Below, piece after piece: positions 27,308 to 36,521 of a stretch of 64,000 nucleotides of DNA. Both the position numbers and the translations under genes were made by a program. This DNA comes from Planctomycetota bacterium (GTDB lineage Bacteria > Planctomycetota > GCA-002687715 > DRQF01). The notes below the pieces were generated by a model. It searched no databases. It worked only from the letters and a program-made list of their open reading frames with translations, and was not told the DNA's origin. The first letter of the stretch is position 1, and every line of letters starts with the position of its first letter. The stretch spans positions 372,001 to 436,000 of the forward strand of contig JACKGY010000006.1 in NCBI GenBank assembly GCA_020639295.1. The letters run 5' to 3'.

Positions 27308-30097
27308 TCAGCTCTCGGCGACGAAGAGATAACGTTCCACCTCCGGAAGCCAGGCCCGCAGGCCCTCGATCGGATTCTCCGGCCCGGCCCGGTCGCGGCC
27401 CAGGACCTCGTCCCAGGCCCGGCAGGCATCCCAGGACTCGAGGACCTGGACGAAGCGCGCCGACAGTCCCCGGTCGGGCGCGGTCCAGAGCGAGTGGAGT
27501 GACCCGATCGAGTGCAGTCCTTCCAGGAGCCGGAAGGCGATCGGGGCATCGCGCGGGAAGCCGAGCGCGAGGGCGAGGGCGAAGGCGACGAAACGAAACT
27601 CTCCTCGAGGGCCGAGGAAGCGGTCGAGGCTGAAGGGGGCCTGGGTCGCCCGGACCCGCAGCAGCCGGTAGATGTTGAGGAAGCGCTTGGTCTGGCGCGG
27701 CGTGGCCAGGAAGGGGCCGAGCAGCACCAGGAAGTCCAGCTCGCTCTTCTCGAGCCGGGAGCTGGCCCGGTCCGCGCGCGCGCGCATGGCCTCGTCCGCG
27801 TACTCGCGCGCGGTTCGGGCGGCGGCGACCACGCCGGCCCCGAGCGCGACGGGCGGCGACACGATCGCGGGTCCGACGGCGGCCGCGCTGTCCGCCGCGC
27901 CCGGCGCGGCCGCGGCCTCGTCGCCGGCTTGCTTCGCGGCCTCCTCCGGCACGGGCCCGTCGCCCAGATCGCGGATCAGGCGGCCGCAGGCCGCGGCGTC
28001 CATCGCCGGCAGGCGGAAGGGGATCTGGAAGACCTTCTCCAGGTAGTCCTCGGGCCGGAAGCGGGCCCAGGCCGGCAGCTCCTCGAGGCCCTTGTCGGTC
28101 ACCTCGGCCAGGGCCCGGCCCGGCGCGAAGACCTCGGGCAGGTAGGCGCGGTAGAGCGAGCGCGCGAGCCAGCGCGGGTCGACCGCCACCACCACGGCGA
28201 AGAGCCGGAAGGAGAGCAGGAGGTGGAGGGCCTGGAGCACCTCCACCACGCGATCGGGGTGGCAGCGGTCGAGGTCGTCGACGTAGAGCACGATGCGCTC
28301 GAGCGGCGCCGGTCCCTTCTTCCGGCCCTCCCCGTCGTGCGGCCGCGCGTTCTCGGCGTCGGCCCAGTCGTCGAGGATCTTCTCCAGCTCCTCGAAGTCG
28401 CGGCGGATGGTGGCGATGAAGCCGAGCCGGTCGCGGTAGCCGCCGGCACCGAGCCGGCGGGCGAGGAAGTCGTAGACCAGGCCGCCGGCGTCGATCCGGG
28501 CCAGTTCGGCCCGGACCTCCTCGATCTCCTTCTCGGCCGCCTCGGCCTGACGCCGCTTCTGGTCGATCTCGAGATCGAGGTCGGCGATCCGCTGCCTCAG
28601 CGCCGCGCCCGCCTGGCCGGCGTCGCCGCGACGGAAGTCCTGGAGCTTGCGGACCAGATCGCGCAGGGCCGCAAGGTCGGCGAAGGGCTCGGCCGCGCGC
28701 CGGATCAGGGCGATCAGGGCGGCGGCGCTGGTGGCCAGGCCGACGACGATCTGCAGGCCGGCGCCGAGGTCGTAGCGGTGGGCCAGGACGACGCCGCCGG
28801 CCAGGAGCAGGAGCCCGCCGAGACCGATCAGCAGCTCGCGCCGACCGAGACGGCGGAGGATCGCCCGCGCGAGACCCAGGGAACTGCGGAGCTGGCTCTC
28901 GAGCTGGCGGCGGCCATCGAGCAGGGCCGCGGCGCTGGCCAGCGGATCGGCGACGCCGATCTGGCCGCCGACGCGGGCCAGCAGGCTCCGGTCGTCCTCG
29001 CCCAGGGAGGCGGCGAAGGACTTCAGCAACTCGGCGTCGAGCTGCCGGCGCTCGCCCTCCAATCGTCCCAGCTCGGCCTCCGCGCGCTGCCGGTCCGCGA
29101 TCGCCTCGAGCCGGCGCGCCTCGGCCTCCTTGCGGGCCTCGCCGGCCGAGTGCATGCGCCCGCGCAGCTGGCGACGGACCCGTTCCGGAGCACTCTCCCC
29201 GGCGCCGGCGATCTCCTGCTCGATACCCTCGAAGACCCGGGTCGCGAGGCTCGCCCAGAGGTCGGCGTCGACGTAGTGCCAGGCGTTGAACTCGATCTGC
29301 GCGATCCGGCCGACGTAAGGCGACGGCTCGCCGCCGCGCGCCACGAGATCATCGATCTCCTGGCGCAGGAAGTGCATGAAGCTGCTCTTGCCGGCGCCCC
29401 AGGCGCCGAAGAGCCCGATCGCGGTGGGCAGCTCGGTGGCTTCGGCGGCGAGCAGGTGGGCGAAGATGCGGGCCCGCGCGACGACGTCGAGGGAGTCGCG
29501 CGCGCCGACGGCGTCGGCGCTGAAGTCGGCGCGCGCGCTGATGGCCCGCGGGCTCTCCGGGTCCGGAGTCGTGCTGGCGACCTTCTCCTCGACCGGCGGA
29601 TCCGCGCGCCGCGGTCGGGTCGCCCAGCGCTTGGCCCAGTCGATGAAGGCCTCGTCCGCCGACGAGGCGGCCATCGCAACGAGCTGGGAGCCGACCTCGT
29701 CCGTCAGGTCCGGCGTGCCGCGCAAAATCGAATGGGCCAGCTCGCGCTGGGCGGGCGGCGACTCCTCGAAGGCATGCTCGAGGACGAGCTGGCGGGCCCG
29801 ACCGGGCGGCAGCTCACGAAGGGCCCGCGTCACCAGGGCGCCGAAGAGCGCGGGATCGACCTGTGCCTGGAGCAGGTCGAAGGCGAGGATCTTCAGGCCC
29901 GGCTGGGAGTCGAGGTCGATCGCGTCGAGCAGGGCCAGGCGAACCCGGGGCGACTCGAAGCGGTCCCAGACCTGCCCGAGCGCCTCCTGGTCGTCGGTGT
30001 CGAGGCTCCGCTCGGGATTCCGGGCCGCCAGGACGCCGAGGATCTCGTCTTCGGACTTCGCGGCGCGCAGGCCTGCGCCCAGGCTCGGCTCTTGCAT
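27308..30097 (-). CDS. KAP-family P-loop NTPase with internal membrane segments
   Basis: 929 aa. The first 200 residues form a helical, HEAT-like region unlike the family core. The KAP domain follows: Walker A GAWGAGKSS at 231-239, then an IEFNAWHYVDADLWASL motif near 268-284, two membrane helices at about 421-440 and 446-465, and Walker B IVLYVDDLDRCHPDRV at about 602-617. DDLDRC is the KAP signature. Family members are membrane-bound STAND-like ATPases; several, including the T7 exclusion protein PifA, act in phage defence, and others are scaffolds. A segment rich in A, G and P at about 770-810 links the last helical region. It is a single gene next to IlvE, with no nuclease or effector beside it. 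Confidence 0.88.
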   Translation of the reverse strand: MQEPSLGAGLRAAKSEDEILGVLAARNPERSLDTDDQEALGQVWDRFESPRVRLALLDAIDLDSQPGLKILAFDLLQAQVDPALFGALVTRALRELPPGRARQLVLEHAFEESPPAQRELAHSILRGTPDLTDEVGSQLVAMAASSADEAFIDWAKRWATRPRRADPPVEEKVASTTPDPESPRAISARADFSADAVGARDSLDVVARARIFAHLLAAEATELPTAIGLFGAWGAGKSSFMHFLRQEIDDLVARGGEPSPYVGRIAQIEFNAWHYVDADLWASLATRVFEGIEQEIAGAGESAPERVRRQLRGRMHSAGEARKEAEARRLEAIADRQRAEAELGRLEGERRQLDAELLKSFAASLGEDDRSLLARVGGQIGVADPLASAAALLDGRRQLESQLRSSLGLARAILRRLGRRELLIGLGGLLLLAGGVVLAHRYDLGAGLQIVVGLATSAAALIALIRRAAEPFADLAALRDLVRKLQDFRRGDAGQAGAALRQRIADLDLEIDQKRRQAEAAEKEIEEVRAELARIDAGGLVYDFLARRLGAGGYRDRLGFIATIRRDFEELEKILDDWADAENARPHDGEGRKKGPAPLERIVLYVDDLDRCHPDRVVEVLQALHLLLSFRLFAVVVAVDPRWLARSLYRAYLPEVFAPGRALAEVTDKGLEELPAWARFRPEDYLEKVFQIPFRLPAMDAAACGRLIRDLGDGPVPEEAAKQAGDEAAAAPGAADSAAAVGPAIVSPPVALGAGVVAAARTAREYADEAMRARADRASSRLEKSELDFLVLLGPFLATPRQTKRFLNIYRLLRVRATQAPFSLDRFLGPRGEFRFVAFALALALGFPRDAPIAFRLLEGLHSIGSLHSLWTAPDRGLSARFVQVLESWDACRAWDEVLGRDRAGPENPIEGLRAWLPEVERYLFVAES

Positions 30098-30196
30098 GGC
30101 TCGACCTCTCCAGCGTCTCCGCGATCCTGGTCGCTCGGACCGGCGAGGTCAAGGACGGGCCGCGCGGGCGAGGCGCGCGCGGCCGCGGAGCCGGGC

Positions 30197-31111
30197 TCAG
30201 AAGGGGTGCAGCCAGCTCTCGTAGCGCGGGACCTCGCCGCGGACCGCCTTCAGGTAGGTGCTCTGCACCTCGCGGGTGATCGGCCCGGGCTCGCCCCGGC
30301 CGATCGTGCGCAGGTCGACCTCGCGCACCGGCGTCACCTCGGCGGCGGTGCCGCACATGAAGATCTCGTCGGCGATGTAGAGCTCGTCGCGGGTGATGTT
30401 GCGCTCGATGACCTGATGGCCCATGTCGCCCAGGATCGTGATCACGCTGTCGCGGGTGATGCCGGCCAGGACGTTGCCCAGCGGCGGGGCCATCACCTTG
30501 CCGTCGCGGATGATGAACAGATTCTCGCCCGAGGCCTCGGCGACGTAGCCCTCGGTGTCCAGCATGATCGCTTCCTCGAAGCCGCAGTCCATGGCTTCGC
30601 GCTTGGCGAGGATGTTGTTGACGTACATGCCGTTGATCTTGCCCTTCAGCATGTGCGAATTGACGTGGCTGCGGGCGTAGGACGAGACCTTGGCCCGGAT
30701 GCCCTTCTTCATGCCCTCCTCGCCGAGGTAGGCGCCCCACTCGAAGGCGCCGATGGCGGCGACCGGCGGGTTGTTGATCGAGGCCAGACCCAGTTCGCCG
30801 TAGCCGACCACGAGGGTCGGCCGGATGTAGGCCGAGCCGAGACCGTTGCTGGCGAGGACCAGCTTGATCGCCTCGGACCAGGTGGCGTCGTCGTAGGGAT
30901 TCTTGAGGCGCAGGATGTGGGCCGACTCGCGCAGGCGGCGGACGTGCTCCGGCAGCCGGAAGACCGCGGCGCCGCCGCCGGTCTGGGCGTAGGAGCGGAT
31001 GCCCTCGAACACGCCGTAGCCGTAGTGGAGGATGTGTGAGAGAACGTGCACCTTGGCCTCTTCCCAGGGCACGAGGCTGCCGTTCATCCAGATCGTCGCG
31101 ACGGGCTTCAT
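30197..31111 (-). CDS. ilvE: Branched-chain amino acid aminotransferase
   Basis: 304 aa, PLP-dependent fold type IV. It makes or breaks down leucine, isoleucine and valine by exchange of an amino group with 2-oxoglutarate in the cytoplasm. Family motifs are HYGYGVFEGIRSY near residues 29-41, RPTLVVGYGELGL near 97-109, the likely PLP lysine K158 in LKGKINGMYVNN, and GYVAEASGENLFII with the conserved E-x-x-GENLF. The length matches E. coli IlvE (309 aa). ATG at 31111 is chosen because it is the start seen in the family; the frame is open further upstream. It is divergent from queF and followed by the KAP gene, with which it probably has no link in function. Confidence 0.95.
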   Translation of the reverse strand: MKPVATIWMNGSLVPWEEAKVHVLSHILHYGYGVFEGIRSYAQTGGGAAVFRLPEHVRRLRESAHILRLKNPYDDATWSEAIKLVLASNGLGSAYIRPTLVVGYGELGLASINNPPVAAIGAFEWGAYLGEEGMKKGIRAKVSSYARSHVNSHMLKGKINGMYVNNILAKREAMDCGFEEAIMLDTEGYVAEASGENLFIIRDGKVMAPPLGNVLAGITRDSVITILGDMGHQVIERNITRDELYIADEIFMCGTAAEVTPVREVDLRTIGRGEPGPITREVQSTYLKAVRGEVPRYESWLHPF

Positions 31112-31253
31112 GGTCGGTTCCTCGCTGGCTCGCCCGCTCGATCGCCCGCGGGGCGGCCGCGCCCATCGGCGGCGACGGAGGGGGTCGTGATTCCGCATTG
31201 CGAAGGCGGCCGGGATTGGTCAAAGTCCGGCTCCGCGCGGAGGCACTGCGACT
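31112..31253. other. Divergent spacer between ilvE and queF
   Basis: 142 bp. I looked for a preQ1 riboswitch because queF is sometimes controlled by one, but the characteristic A-rich tail pairing with a short hairpin is not there. No other element is recognised. Confidence 0.5.
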
Positions 31254-31616
31254 ATGAAGACGATCGAGACTTTTGACAATCCCCAGCAGGACCGGGATTA
31301 CACCATCCGGCACGAGGTCGAGGAGTTCACCTCGGTCTGCCCGAAGACGGGGCATCCCGATTTCGCCGAGATGAGCATCGTCTACGGCCCGGCCGAGACC
31401 TGCCTGGAGCTGAAGAGCCTGAAGCTCTACCTGCAGGGCTACCGCAACGAGGGCATCTTCTACGAGGCGGTGACCAACAAGATCCTCGACGATCTGGTCG
31501 CGGCCTGCCGGCCCAAGTGGATCGACCTCGAGACCCGCTGGTCGACCCGGGGTGGCATCCACTCGGTGATCAACGTGTCCTGGTCGCGCGAGGACGAGGA
31601 AGAGGACGAGGACTGA
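31254..31616 (+). CDS. queF: NADPH-dependent 7-cyano-7-deazaguanine reductase
   Basis: 120 aa, the short, single-domain type of QueF. It reduces the nitrile preQ0 to the amine preQ1, a step in making queuosine for the wobble base of GUN tRNAs. Catalytic Cys29 is in FTSVCPKTGHPDF with the nearby Asp36, and the QueF signature appears as ELKSLKLYL, residues 52-60. The tail is a run of acidic residues. The ATG at 31254 is the only sensible start. Other queuosine genes are not in the window. Confidence 0.97.
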   Translation: MKTIETFDNPQQDRDYTIRHEVEEFTSVCPKTGHPDFAEMSIVYGPAETCLELKSLKLYLQGYRNEGIFYEAVTNKILDDLVAACRPKWIDLETRWSTRGGIHSVINVSWSREDEEEDED

Positions 31617-31716
31617 GTCCGCGGCCTTCTCGCGCCGCTCGACGGCTCTTCGCCGAGGCCGCGGGATTCCTCGGAAATCCCGCCGAGGCACCGGCGTATG
31701 ACCCGCCGGACCGCCC

Positions 31717-32130
31717 ATGAGACTCGCTCGCACCAGTCAGCTGTTCGGCCGGCCGATCTACTGGCTCAGCAGCCTCGCCCTGCTGTTGAGCTTCGTCCTG
31801 CCGATCCATGGTCTCGGGCCGCCCGCCTGCGGCATCCTGATCGCGACCCACCGCCCCTGTTTCGGCTGCGGCATGACCCGGGCGATCACCTGCATCAGCC
31901 AGGGCCGCTTCGATCTGGCCTGGCACTACCACCCCTTCGCCTTCCTGATCTGGCCGGCGATGCTCGGCTTCACCTTGGCGGCGCTCTGCCCGCCCTTCCG
32001 ACGCCGGCTCGAGGAGCGCTGGCTGAAGCGCCACGACGGTCCGCTGACGGTGGTGTTCTGGGCCCTGGTCGGCCTCTTCGTGCTCTACGGCTTCGGGCGG
32101 ATGATCTTCGACCCGACCTGGCCGGCCTGA
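31717..32130 (+). CDS. DUF2752 family membrane protein
   Basis: 137 aa with three predicted membrane helices (about residues 14-32, 70-90 and 110-130). It has the DUF2752 motif C-F-G-C-G-M-T-R-A at residues 48-56, which is the family's hallmark. Function is not established for the family. Gene order suggests no partner. The ATG at 31717 lies 100 bp after queF on the same strand, so the two could share a transcript. Confidence 0.9.
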   Translation: MRLARTSQLFGRPIYWLSSLALLLSFVLPIHGLGPPACGILIATHRPCFGCGMTRAITCISQGRFDLAWHYHPFAFLIWPAMLGFTLAALCPPFRRRLEERWLKRHDGPLTVVFWALVGLFVLYGFGRMIFDPTWPA

Positions 32131-32149
32131 GCGTCCGCGCGCGCAGGGC

Positions 32150-32467
32150 TCAGGCCCGGGCGAGTTCCTCGCCCCAGTCGCGCAGCTTCCGGTAGGTGAA
32201 GATGCCGGTGTCGTGACCGTCGTCGAAGGCGATGCCGAAGGCGTAGCTGCCCACCTGGTAGATGCGCTTGACCCGGACCTGCTCGACGTCCTCGAAGCGG
32301 ACCTTCACCACCCCGGTCCACTCCTCCACGCAGGAAGCGCAGGGGCAGCGGGAGCGCAGCCAGTTCATCGGATAGACGAAGCGCGCTCCGTCGCCCCAGG
32401 TGATGGCGACGTGATCTTCGTCGGTCTTCTCGAGCGCGCTCGGTTCGTAACGCTGGGCCTCGGCCAT
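32150..32467 (-). CDS. DUF971 family protein
   Basis: 105 aa, the length of a stand-alone DUF971 domain (the N-terminal domain of gamma-butyrobetaine hydroxylase). Conserved cysteines C41, C43 and C46 in SRCPCASC and the Y-x-V-G-x-Y-A-F-G pattern near residue 70 support the call. The cysteines may bind a metal or an iron-sulphur cluster; related proteins are sometimes linked to iron-sulphur assembly. It is convergent with DUF2752 and divergent from the MFS gene, with a 38-bp divergent spacer. Confidence 0.9.
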   Translation of the reverse strand: MAEAQRYEPSALEKTDEDHVAITWGDGARFVYPMNWLRSRCPCASCVEEWTGVVKVRFEDVEQVRVKRIYQVGSYAFGIAFDDGHDTGIFTYRKLRDWGEELARA

Positions 32468-32505
32468 GGCTTTTCCCGCATCGGGACAACGGTTATCAGT
32501 CGCGC

Positions 32506-33738
32506 ATGCTAACTCCCCGGTCCCTGAGCTTCTACGGACGCTACGCCTTCCGGCGCCAGCTGCCCGCGGAGATCCTGGTGACCACGGGGGCCGAGACCGC
32601 GCTCTACGGCATCTTCCTGCTGGTGCGGCTCTTCCAGCCCAGCGCCCTGGACACGACCCTGCTGTTCATCAGCCAGCACCTGCTGTTCCTGACCGCGCCC
32701 TGGGTCTCCGAGCGCCTGCGGGCCCAGCCCACGCGGCGCGGCTTCGAGTTCGCCCTGATGGTCGGCTTCCCGGCCCTGCTCCTGGCCTGGTTCGCCGAGG
32801 GCTTCTGGCAGCTCGGTCCGCTGCTGGTCCTCGCCAACTTCGGTTTCGTCACCGTCATGGTGCCGCCGCGCAACCGCATGATGCGCGCCAACTACGGCGC
32901 CGCCGAGCGCGGTTTCTGCTACGGGCGCTCGAAGTCGATCGGCTCGGGCACCTTCTTCGGCTTCGCGCTCATGGGCGCGATCGCCCTCACCCACCAGCCC
33001 GATCACATCTACTGGATGCTGCCGCTGGTGGGCGCGAGCTCGGCCTGCGGTCTGCTCCTCTACCGCCGCATCCGCGTCCGTCACGAGCGGCGGAGCATCG
33101 CCGCGGCCCGGGCGCTGCCGCGGCGCGGCTTCGTCGAGGTCTACCGCGACCTCTTCCGGCTCTTCCGCGCCGAGCGGCCCTTCCTCGCCTTCCAGATCGG
33201 CTTCATGATCTACGGCTTCGCCTTCATGGCCTCGATCCCGCGCGAGATCGACGCCGTGGGCACGATCCTCGAGGCCAGCCCGGTGCTGATCGTGCTCGGC
33301 GTCAACGGCATGACGCCGCTGGCCAAGATCCTCTGCGTGTCCTTCTTCGGTCGCCTGCTCGATCGCCGCGGCCCGACCGGCACGGCGGCGATCTCCTTCG
33401 CCCTGCTCGCGCTGCAGCCGCTGGTGATCTGGGCCGCGATCGGCGCCGGCTCGCTGCCGCTCTGGTTCCTCGGTCGCGCGGCCTTCGGCGCCGCGATGGC
33501 CGGCGTCGACGTCTGCTGGTCGATGGGACCGATCGCCTACGGTGGCCGGGAACGCGCCGCCGCCTTCTCCGCGGCGCACATCTTCGCGGTCGGCATCCGG
33601 GCCCTGGTCTTCCCGATGCTCGGCTACGCGATCCACGCCCTGGTCGGCAATGCGCTGTTCGGGATCTGCGCCCTGGTCTTCCTCGGCGCCGGCCTGTTCA
33701 TGGCCCGGCAGCCGCGGCCGGAGATCGAGTCGACCTGA
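32506..33738 (+). CDS. Predicted MFS-type membrane transporter
   Basis: 410 aa, about 10 to 12 membrane helices, basic loop R-x-x-R-R between pairs of helices. The layout of two bundles with a central loop (GFVEVYRDLFRLFRAERPFLAF, shortened here) and a length near 400 aa fit a major facilitator superfamily protein. I cannot name the substrate or subfamily. Conserved Gly/Pro positions in helices and a GRLLDRRGPTG loop after helix 8 resemble the MFS G-x-x-x-D-R-x-G-R motif. It is convergent with the CDF transporter gene, 3 bp apart. Confidence 0.75.
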   Translation: MLTPRSLSFYGRYAFRRQLPAEILVTTGAETALYGIFLLVRLFQPSALDTTLLFISQHLLFLTAPWVSERLRAQPTRRGFEFALMVGFPALLLAWFAEGFWQLGPLLVLANFGFVTVMVPPRNRMMRANYGAAERGFCYGRSKSIGSGTFFGFALMGAIALTHQPDHIYWMLPLVGASSACGLLLYRRIRVRHERRSIAAARALPRRGFVEVYRDLFRLFRAERPFLAFQIGFMIYGFAFMASIPREIDAVGTILEASPVLIVLGVNGMTPLAKILCVSFFGRLLDRRGPTGTAAISFALLALQPLVIWAAIGAGSLPLWFLGRAAFGAAMAGVDVCWSMGPIAYGGRERAAAFSAAHIFAVGIRALVFPMLGYAIHALVGNALFGICALVFLGAGLFMARQPRPEIEST

Positions 33739-33741
33739 TCC

Positions 33742-34743
33742 TCAGACGCCGAAGTCGGGATGCTCGCCGCTGCTCTTGATGCGGGCGACCTCCCAGGCCG
33801 CGACCTCCTGGAGCGCGTCGCCGCGCATCGCGCACTCGGAGACGTCGCAGCGCCGGCAGTGGCGCGGCTGGCAGGGATCGACGTGGATGATGCTCTCCAG
33901 CTCCTCGCCCAGCTCGCGCTCGAGCCCGGCCTCGATGGCATCGACCCGACCGTGGACCTGGAGCAGGCCCCAGTAGCGAGGCAGGAAGAGGTGGAAGTCG
34001 ATGGCGAGGCGCGAGCCGTGTCGGGTCGCGCGGAGCTGATGCGGTTGCAGGTCTCCGGGCTCCCGGATCGCCCGGAGGGCCGAGACGATCCGTTCGAGCA
34101 GGTCATCGTCGGCCTCGTCGAGCAGACGACCGGCCGAGGAGCGCACCAGGCGCCAGCCGGAGAGGAGGATGTTCAGGGCCAGCAGGATGGCGATGATCGG
34201 GTCGAGGATGGCGACCCCGGTGACCTTGACCAGCACCAGGGCGATCAGCACGCCGGCCGAGGTGGCGACGTCGGTCATCAGGTGGATGCCGTCGGCCTCG
34301 ATCGCCATCGAGCCGGCATGACGGCCGACGCGGATCAGCCACAGGCCGACGATGCCGTTGATCGCCGCGGCCGCCAGGGTGATGCCCATGCCGAGGCCCA
34401 GCTCCTCGAGCGCGGGCGGCGACACCAGGGCCGGGATCGCCGTCCACAGGATCGCGCAGGCCGCCATGACGATGAGCGCGCCCTCGAAGCCGGCCGAGAA
34501 GTACTCGATCTTGCCGTGACCGTAGGGGTGATTCTCGTCGGGCGGGAGCGCGGACACCTTGATGGTGATGAAGGCGAAGATCGAGGCGGCGACGTTGATG
34601 ATGCTCTCGGCGGCATCGGAGAGCACGGCGGCCGACCCGGTCAGCCGCCAGGCCACGAACTTGGCGGCCATCAACGCGATGCCGACGAAGACCGAGAGTC
34701 CGGCCGCTCGGAGCTTGAGCTTCTGCTTGCCGTCCCCGGTCAT
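33742..34743 (-). CDS. Cation diffusion facilitator family metal transporter
   Basis: 333 aa. Six membrane helices, the CDF motifs SDAAESIINVAAS (about residue 40) and HPYGHGKIEY (about 72), and a second-site GIHLMTDVATS near helix 5 are all visible. These proteins use the proton gradient to export Zn2+, Co2+, Fe2+ or Mn2+. The C-terminal cytoplasmic domain is followed by a cysteine-rich tail, CQPRHCRRCDVSEC, an unusual addition that may bind metal and tune transport. ATG at 34743 overlaps the stop of the zinc-ribbon gene by 4 bp. Substrate is not certain from sequence. Confidence 0.93.
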   Translation of the reverse strand: MTGDGKQKLKLRAAGLSVFVGIALMAAKFVAWRLTGSAAVLSDAAESIINVAASIFAFITIKVSALPPDENHPYGHGKIEYFSAGFEGALIVMAACAILWTAIPALVSPPALEELGLGMGITLAAAAINGIVGLWLIRVGRHAGSMAIEADGIHLMTDVATSAGVLIALVLVKVTGVAILDPIIAILLALNILLSGWRLVRSSAGRLLDEADDDLLERIVSALRAIREPGDLQPHQLRATRHGSRLAIDFHLFLPRYWGLLQVHGRVDAIEAGLERELGEELESIIHVDPCQPRHCRRCDVSECAMRGDALQEVAAWEVARIKSSGEHPDFGV

Positions 34744-35036
34744 CGGCCCACCAGGCGCAGGAAGAAGGCGATGGCCAGCAGGGTGAGCACCAGCGCGATC
34801 ACCCCGGTGCTGAAGCGGGCCCGGGAACGCGGGACGGTCACCCTGACCCAGTCGTCGCAGACCGGGCACTGCTGCGAATCCTCGTGGATCTCGGCGCCGC
34901 AGGAAGGGCAGGGCAGCGTCTCGTCGCCCTCGTCCTCGCCCTGGCAGTAGGGACAGGCATCGAGGAAGGCCGGGATCTCGGTCCCGCAGCCCTCGCAGCG
35001 CACGCTCTCGTTCCCACCGAAACCCAGGTTCACCAT
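34740..35036 (-). CDS. Small double zinc-ribbon membrane protein
   Basis: 98 aa. Two zinc ribbons: CEGCG ... CPYC at about residues 14-31 and CPSCG ... CPVC at about 43-60. One membrane helix ends the protein (VIALVLTLLAIAFFLRLV). It overlaps the CDF transporter start by ATGA, so the two are translated together. It could sense or deliver a metal, but no function is known for this layout. ATG at 35036 is the first start that keeps the zinc ribbons and gives a plausible N-terminus. Confidence 0.82.
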   Translation of the reverse strand: MVNLGFGGNESVRCEGCGTEIPAFLDACPYCQGEDEGDETLPCPSCGAEIHEDSQQCPVCDDWVRVTVPRSRARFSTGVIALVLTLLAIAFFLRLVGR

Positions 35037-35285
35037 GGCCGGATGATAACCTCGGTTCCGGCCCGTCCACAGCCGGCCCGGGAACCGTGACCTGCCGATG
35101 AAGAGCCTCACGCTCTGCGCTGCGCGGGTGGTCCTGGCGCGTGGCGGTGCGGGGACCCGAGGGCGGGCCGGCGACGACGGTCGACAACCGGGTCCTCGTG
35201 ATCTCGAACGAGGTCGAGACCGTCCGGGCCCTGCAGGCCACGCGGGCGGCTGGGCGGGTCGGCGCGGGAGGGGTAGGATCGCGGC

Positions 35286-36521
35286 ATGCGGCTCATGCTG
35301 ATCGGTCATTACTTTCCGCCGGAGGTTCACGGCGGAACCCAGAGCTATCTCGAAGCCCTCGCGCGCCGGCTGGCGGGCCAGGGTCACGAGCTGCTGGTGA
35401 TCGCCGGCTCGGCCCGCTTCGTCGCCGGCGGCGCGGTCAGCCGGGAGGAGCGGGACGGCTTCCGGATCCTGCGCATCCATCGCGATCAGGCCGTGGAGTT
35501 CCTCTCGGGCGATCTGGGTTCACCGCGGATCCTGGAGCTGGTCCGCGCCGAGACCCGGGCCTTCGCCCCGGAGCTGGTGCACCTCCATCACTGGCACGCG
35601 CTGAGCCGCGGCCTAGTCGCCGCCCTCGCCGATCTGGGGCTGCCGGTCCTGGTCACCCTGCACGACCTCTTCGTCTCCTGCCCACGCCACTTCCGCATGC
35701 CGGACGCGCGCCGCTTCTGCGCTCCCGACGTCGACCTCGAGGACTGCGCCCGCTGCGTCGGCGCCGACCTCGCGCCGCTGCCGCTGGAGGCGGTCGCGGC
35801 CGGGCTCGGCGAACGCCTGCGGGTCTTCCGGACCGACCTCGGCCGCGCGGCGCGGGTGATCACCGTGAGCGGAGCGCAACGTGACTTCCTGCGCTCGCTG
35901 CCCGGTCTCGGGGACCAGGAGATGACGGTCATGCCGATCGGCTGCCCGGCGCTCGCGGCGCCACCCGCGCCGACACCGATCCCGGGTGAGCTGCGCCTCG
36001 TCAACTGGGCCGGCCTCGATCCGCGCAAGGGACCGCAGATCCTGCTCGCGGCCCTGCGGATGACCGCCGCGCCGGAACGCTACCACCTGGTCTTCCACGG
36101 TCGACCCGGCCACGCCGACTTCATGGCCGAGCTGGAAGAGCTCGGTCGCGGTCTCGACCTGCGCTTCGCCGGCGCCTTCGCCGACGAGGATCGGGCGGGC
36201 TTCGCCGCCGCGAGCGATCTCGCGGTGATGCCCTACCTCGCCTTCGAGACCTACGCCCTCACGGTCGACGAGGCGATGCATCTCGGCCTGCCGGTGGTGG
36301 TGAGCGATCGGGGCGCGCCTCCCGAGCGGGTCGGTGGCCGCGGCGCCGTGGTGCCCGCCGACGATCCCGCCGCTCTCGCCGCGCTGCTCGACCGGCTCCG
36401 GCTCGAGCCCGAACGCCTGGCCGCGATGCGCGCCGCGCCCGGCGGCGCGCGTCTCCTCGACCGGCACTTCGACGAGCTGGAGGCCCTCTACCGCGACACG
36501 GCGACCCGAAGCCGCGGCTGA
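35286..36521 (+). CDS. Glycosyltransferase family 4 protein
   Basis: 411 aa, GT-B fold. The N-terminus has YFPPEVHGGTQSYLEALA, typical of GT4 proteins that transfer sugars from nucleotide donors to lipids or polysaccharides. The C-terminal half has the family ExxxxxxxE motif in FETYALTVDEAMHLGLPVV, and the GLDPRKGPQILL donor-site loop near residue 240. An inserted stretch of about 35 residues with cysteines (FVSCP, then FCAPDVDLEDCARC) lies between the two lobes. Acceptor and product are unknown. It overlaps the M15B peptidase gene by 34 bp at the 3' ends. Confidence 0.9.
   Translation: MRLMLIGHYFPPEVHGGTQSYLEALARRLAGQGHELLVIAGSARFVAGGAVSREERDGFRILRIHRDQAVEFLSGDLGSPRILELVRAETRAFAPELVHLHHWHALSRGLVAALADLGLPVLVTLHDLFVSCPRHFRMPDARRFCAPDVDLEDCARCVGADLAPLPLEAVAAGLGERLRVFRTDLGRAARVITVSGAQRDFLRSLPGLGDQEMTVMPIGCPALAAPPAPTPIPGELRLVNWAGLDPRKGPQILLAALRMTAAPERYHLVFHGRPGHADFMAELEELGRGLDLRFAGAFADEDRAGFAAASDLAVMPYLAFETYALTVDEAMHLGLPVVVSDRGAPPERVGGRGAVVPADDPAALAALLDRLRLEPERLAAMRAAPGGARLLDRHFDELEALYRDTATRSRG

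Noticed and set aside
27512..31039. Plus-strand open frame of 1175 codons
   Set aside because: Antisense to the KAP NTPase and ilvE. No folded-protein pattern.
31112..31253. preQ1 riboswitch upstream of queF
   Set aside because: The required short hairpin and A-rich tail are missing.
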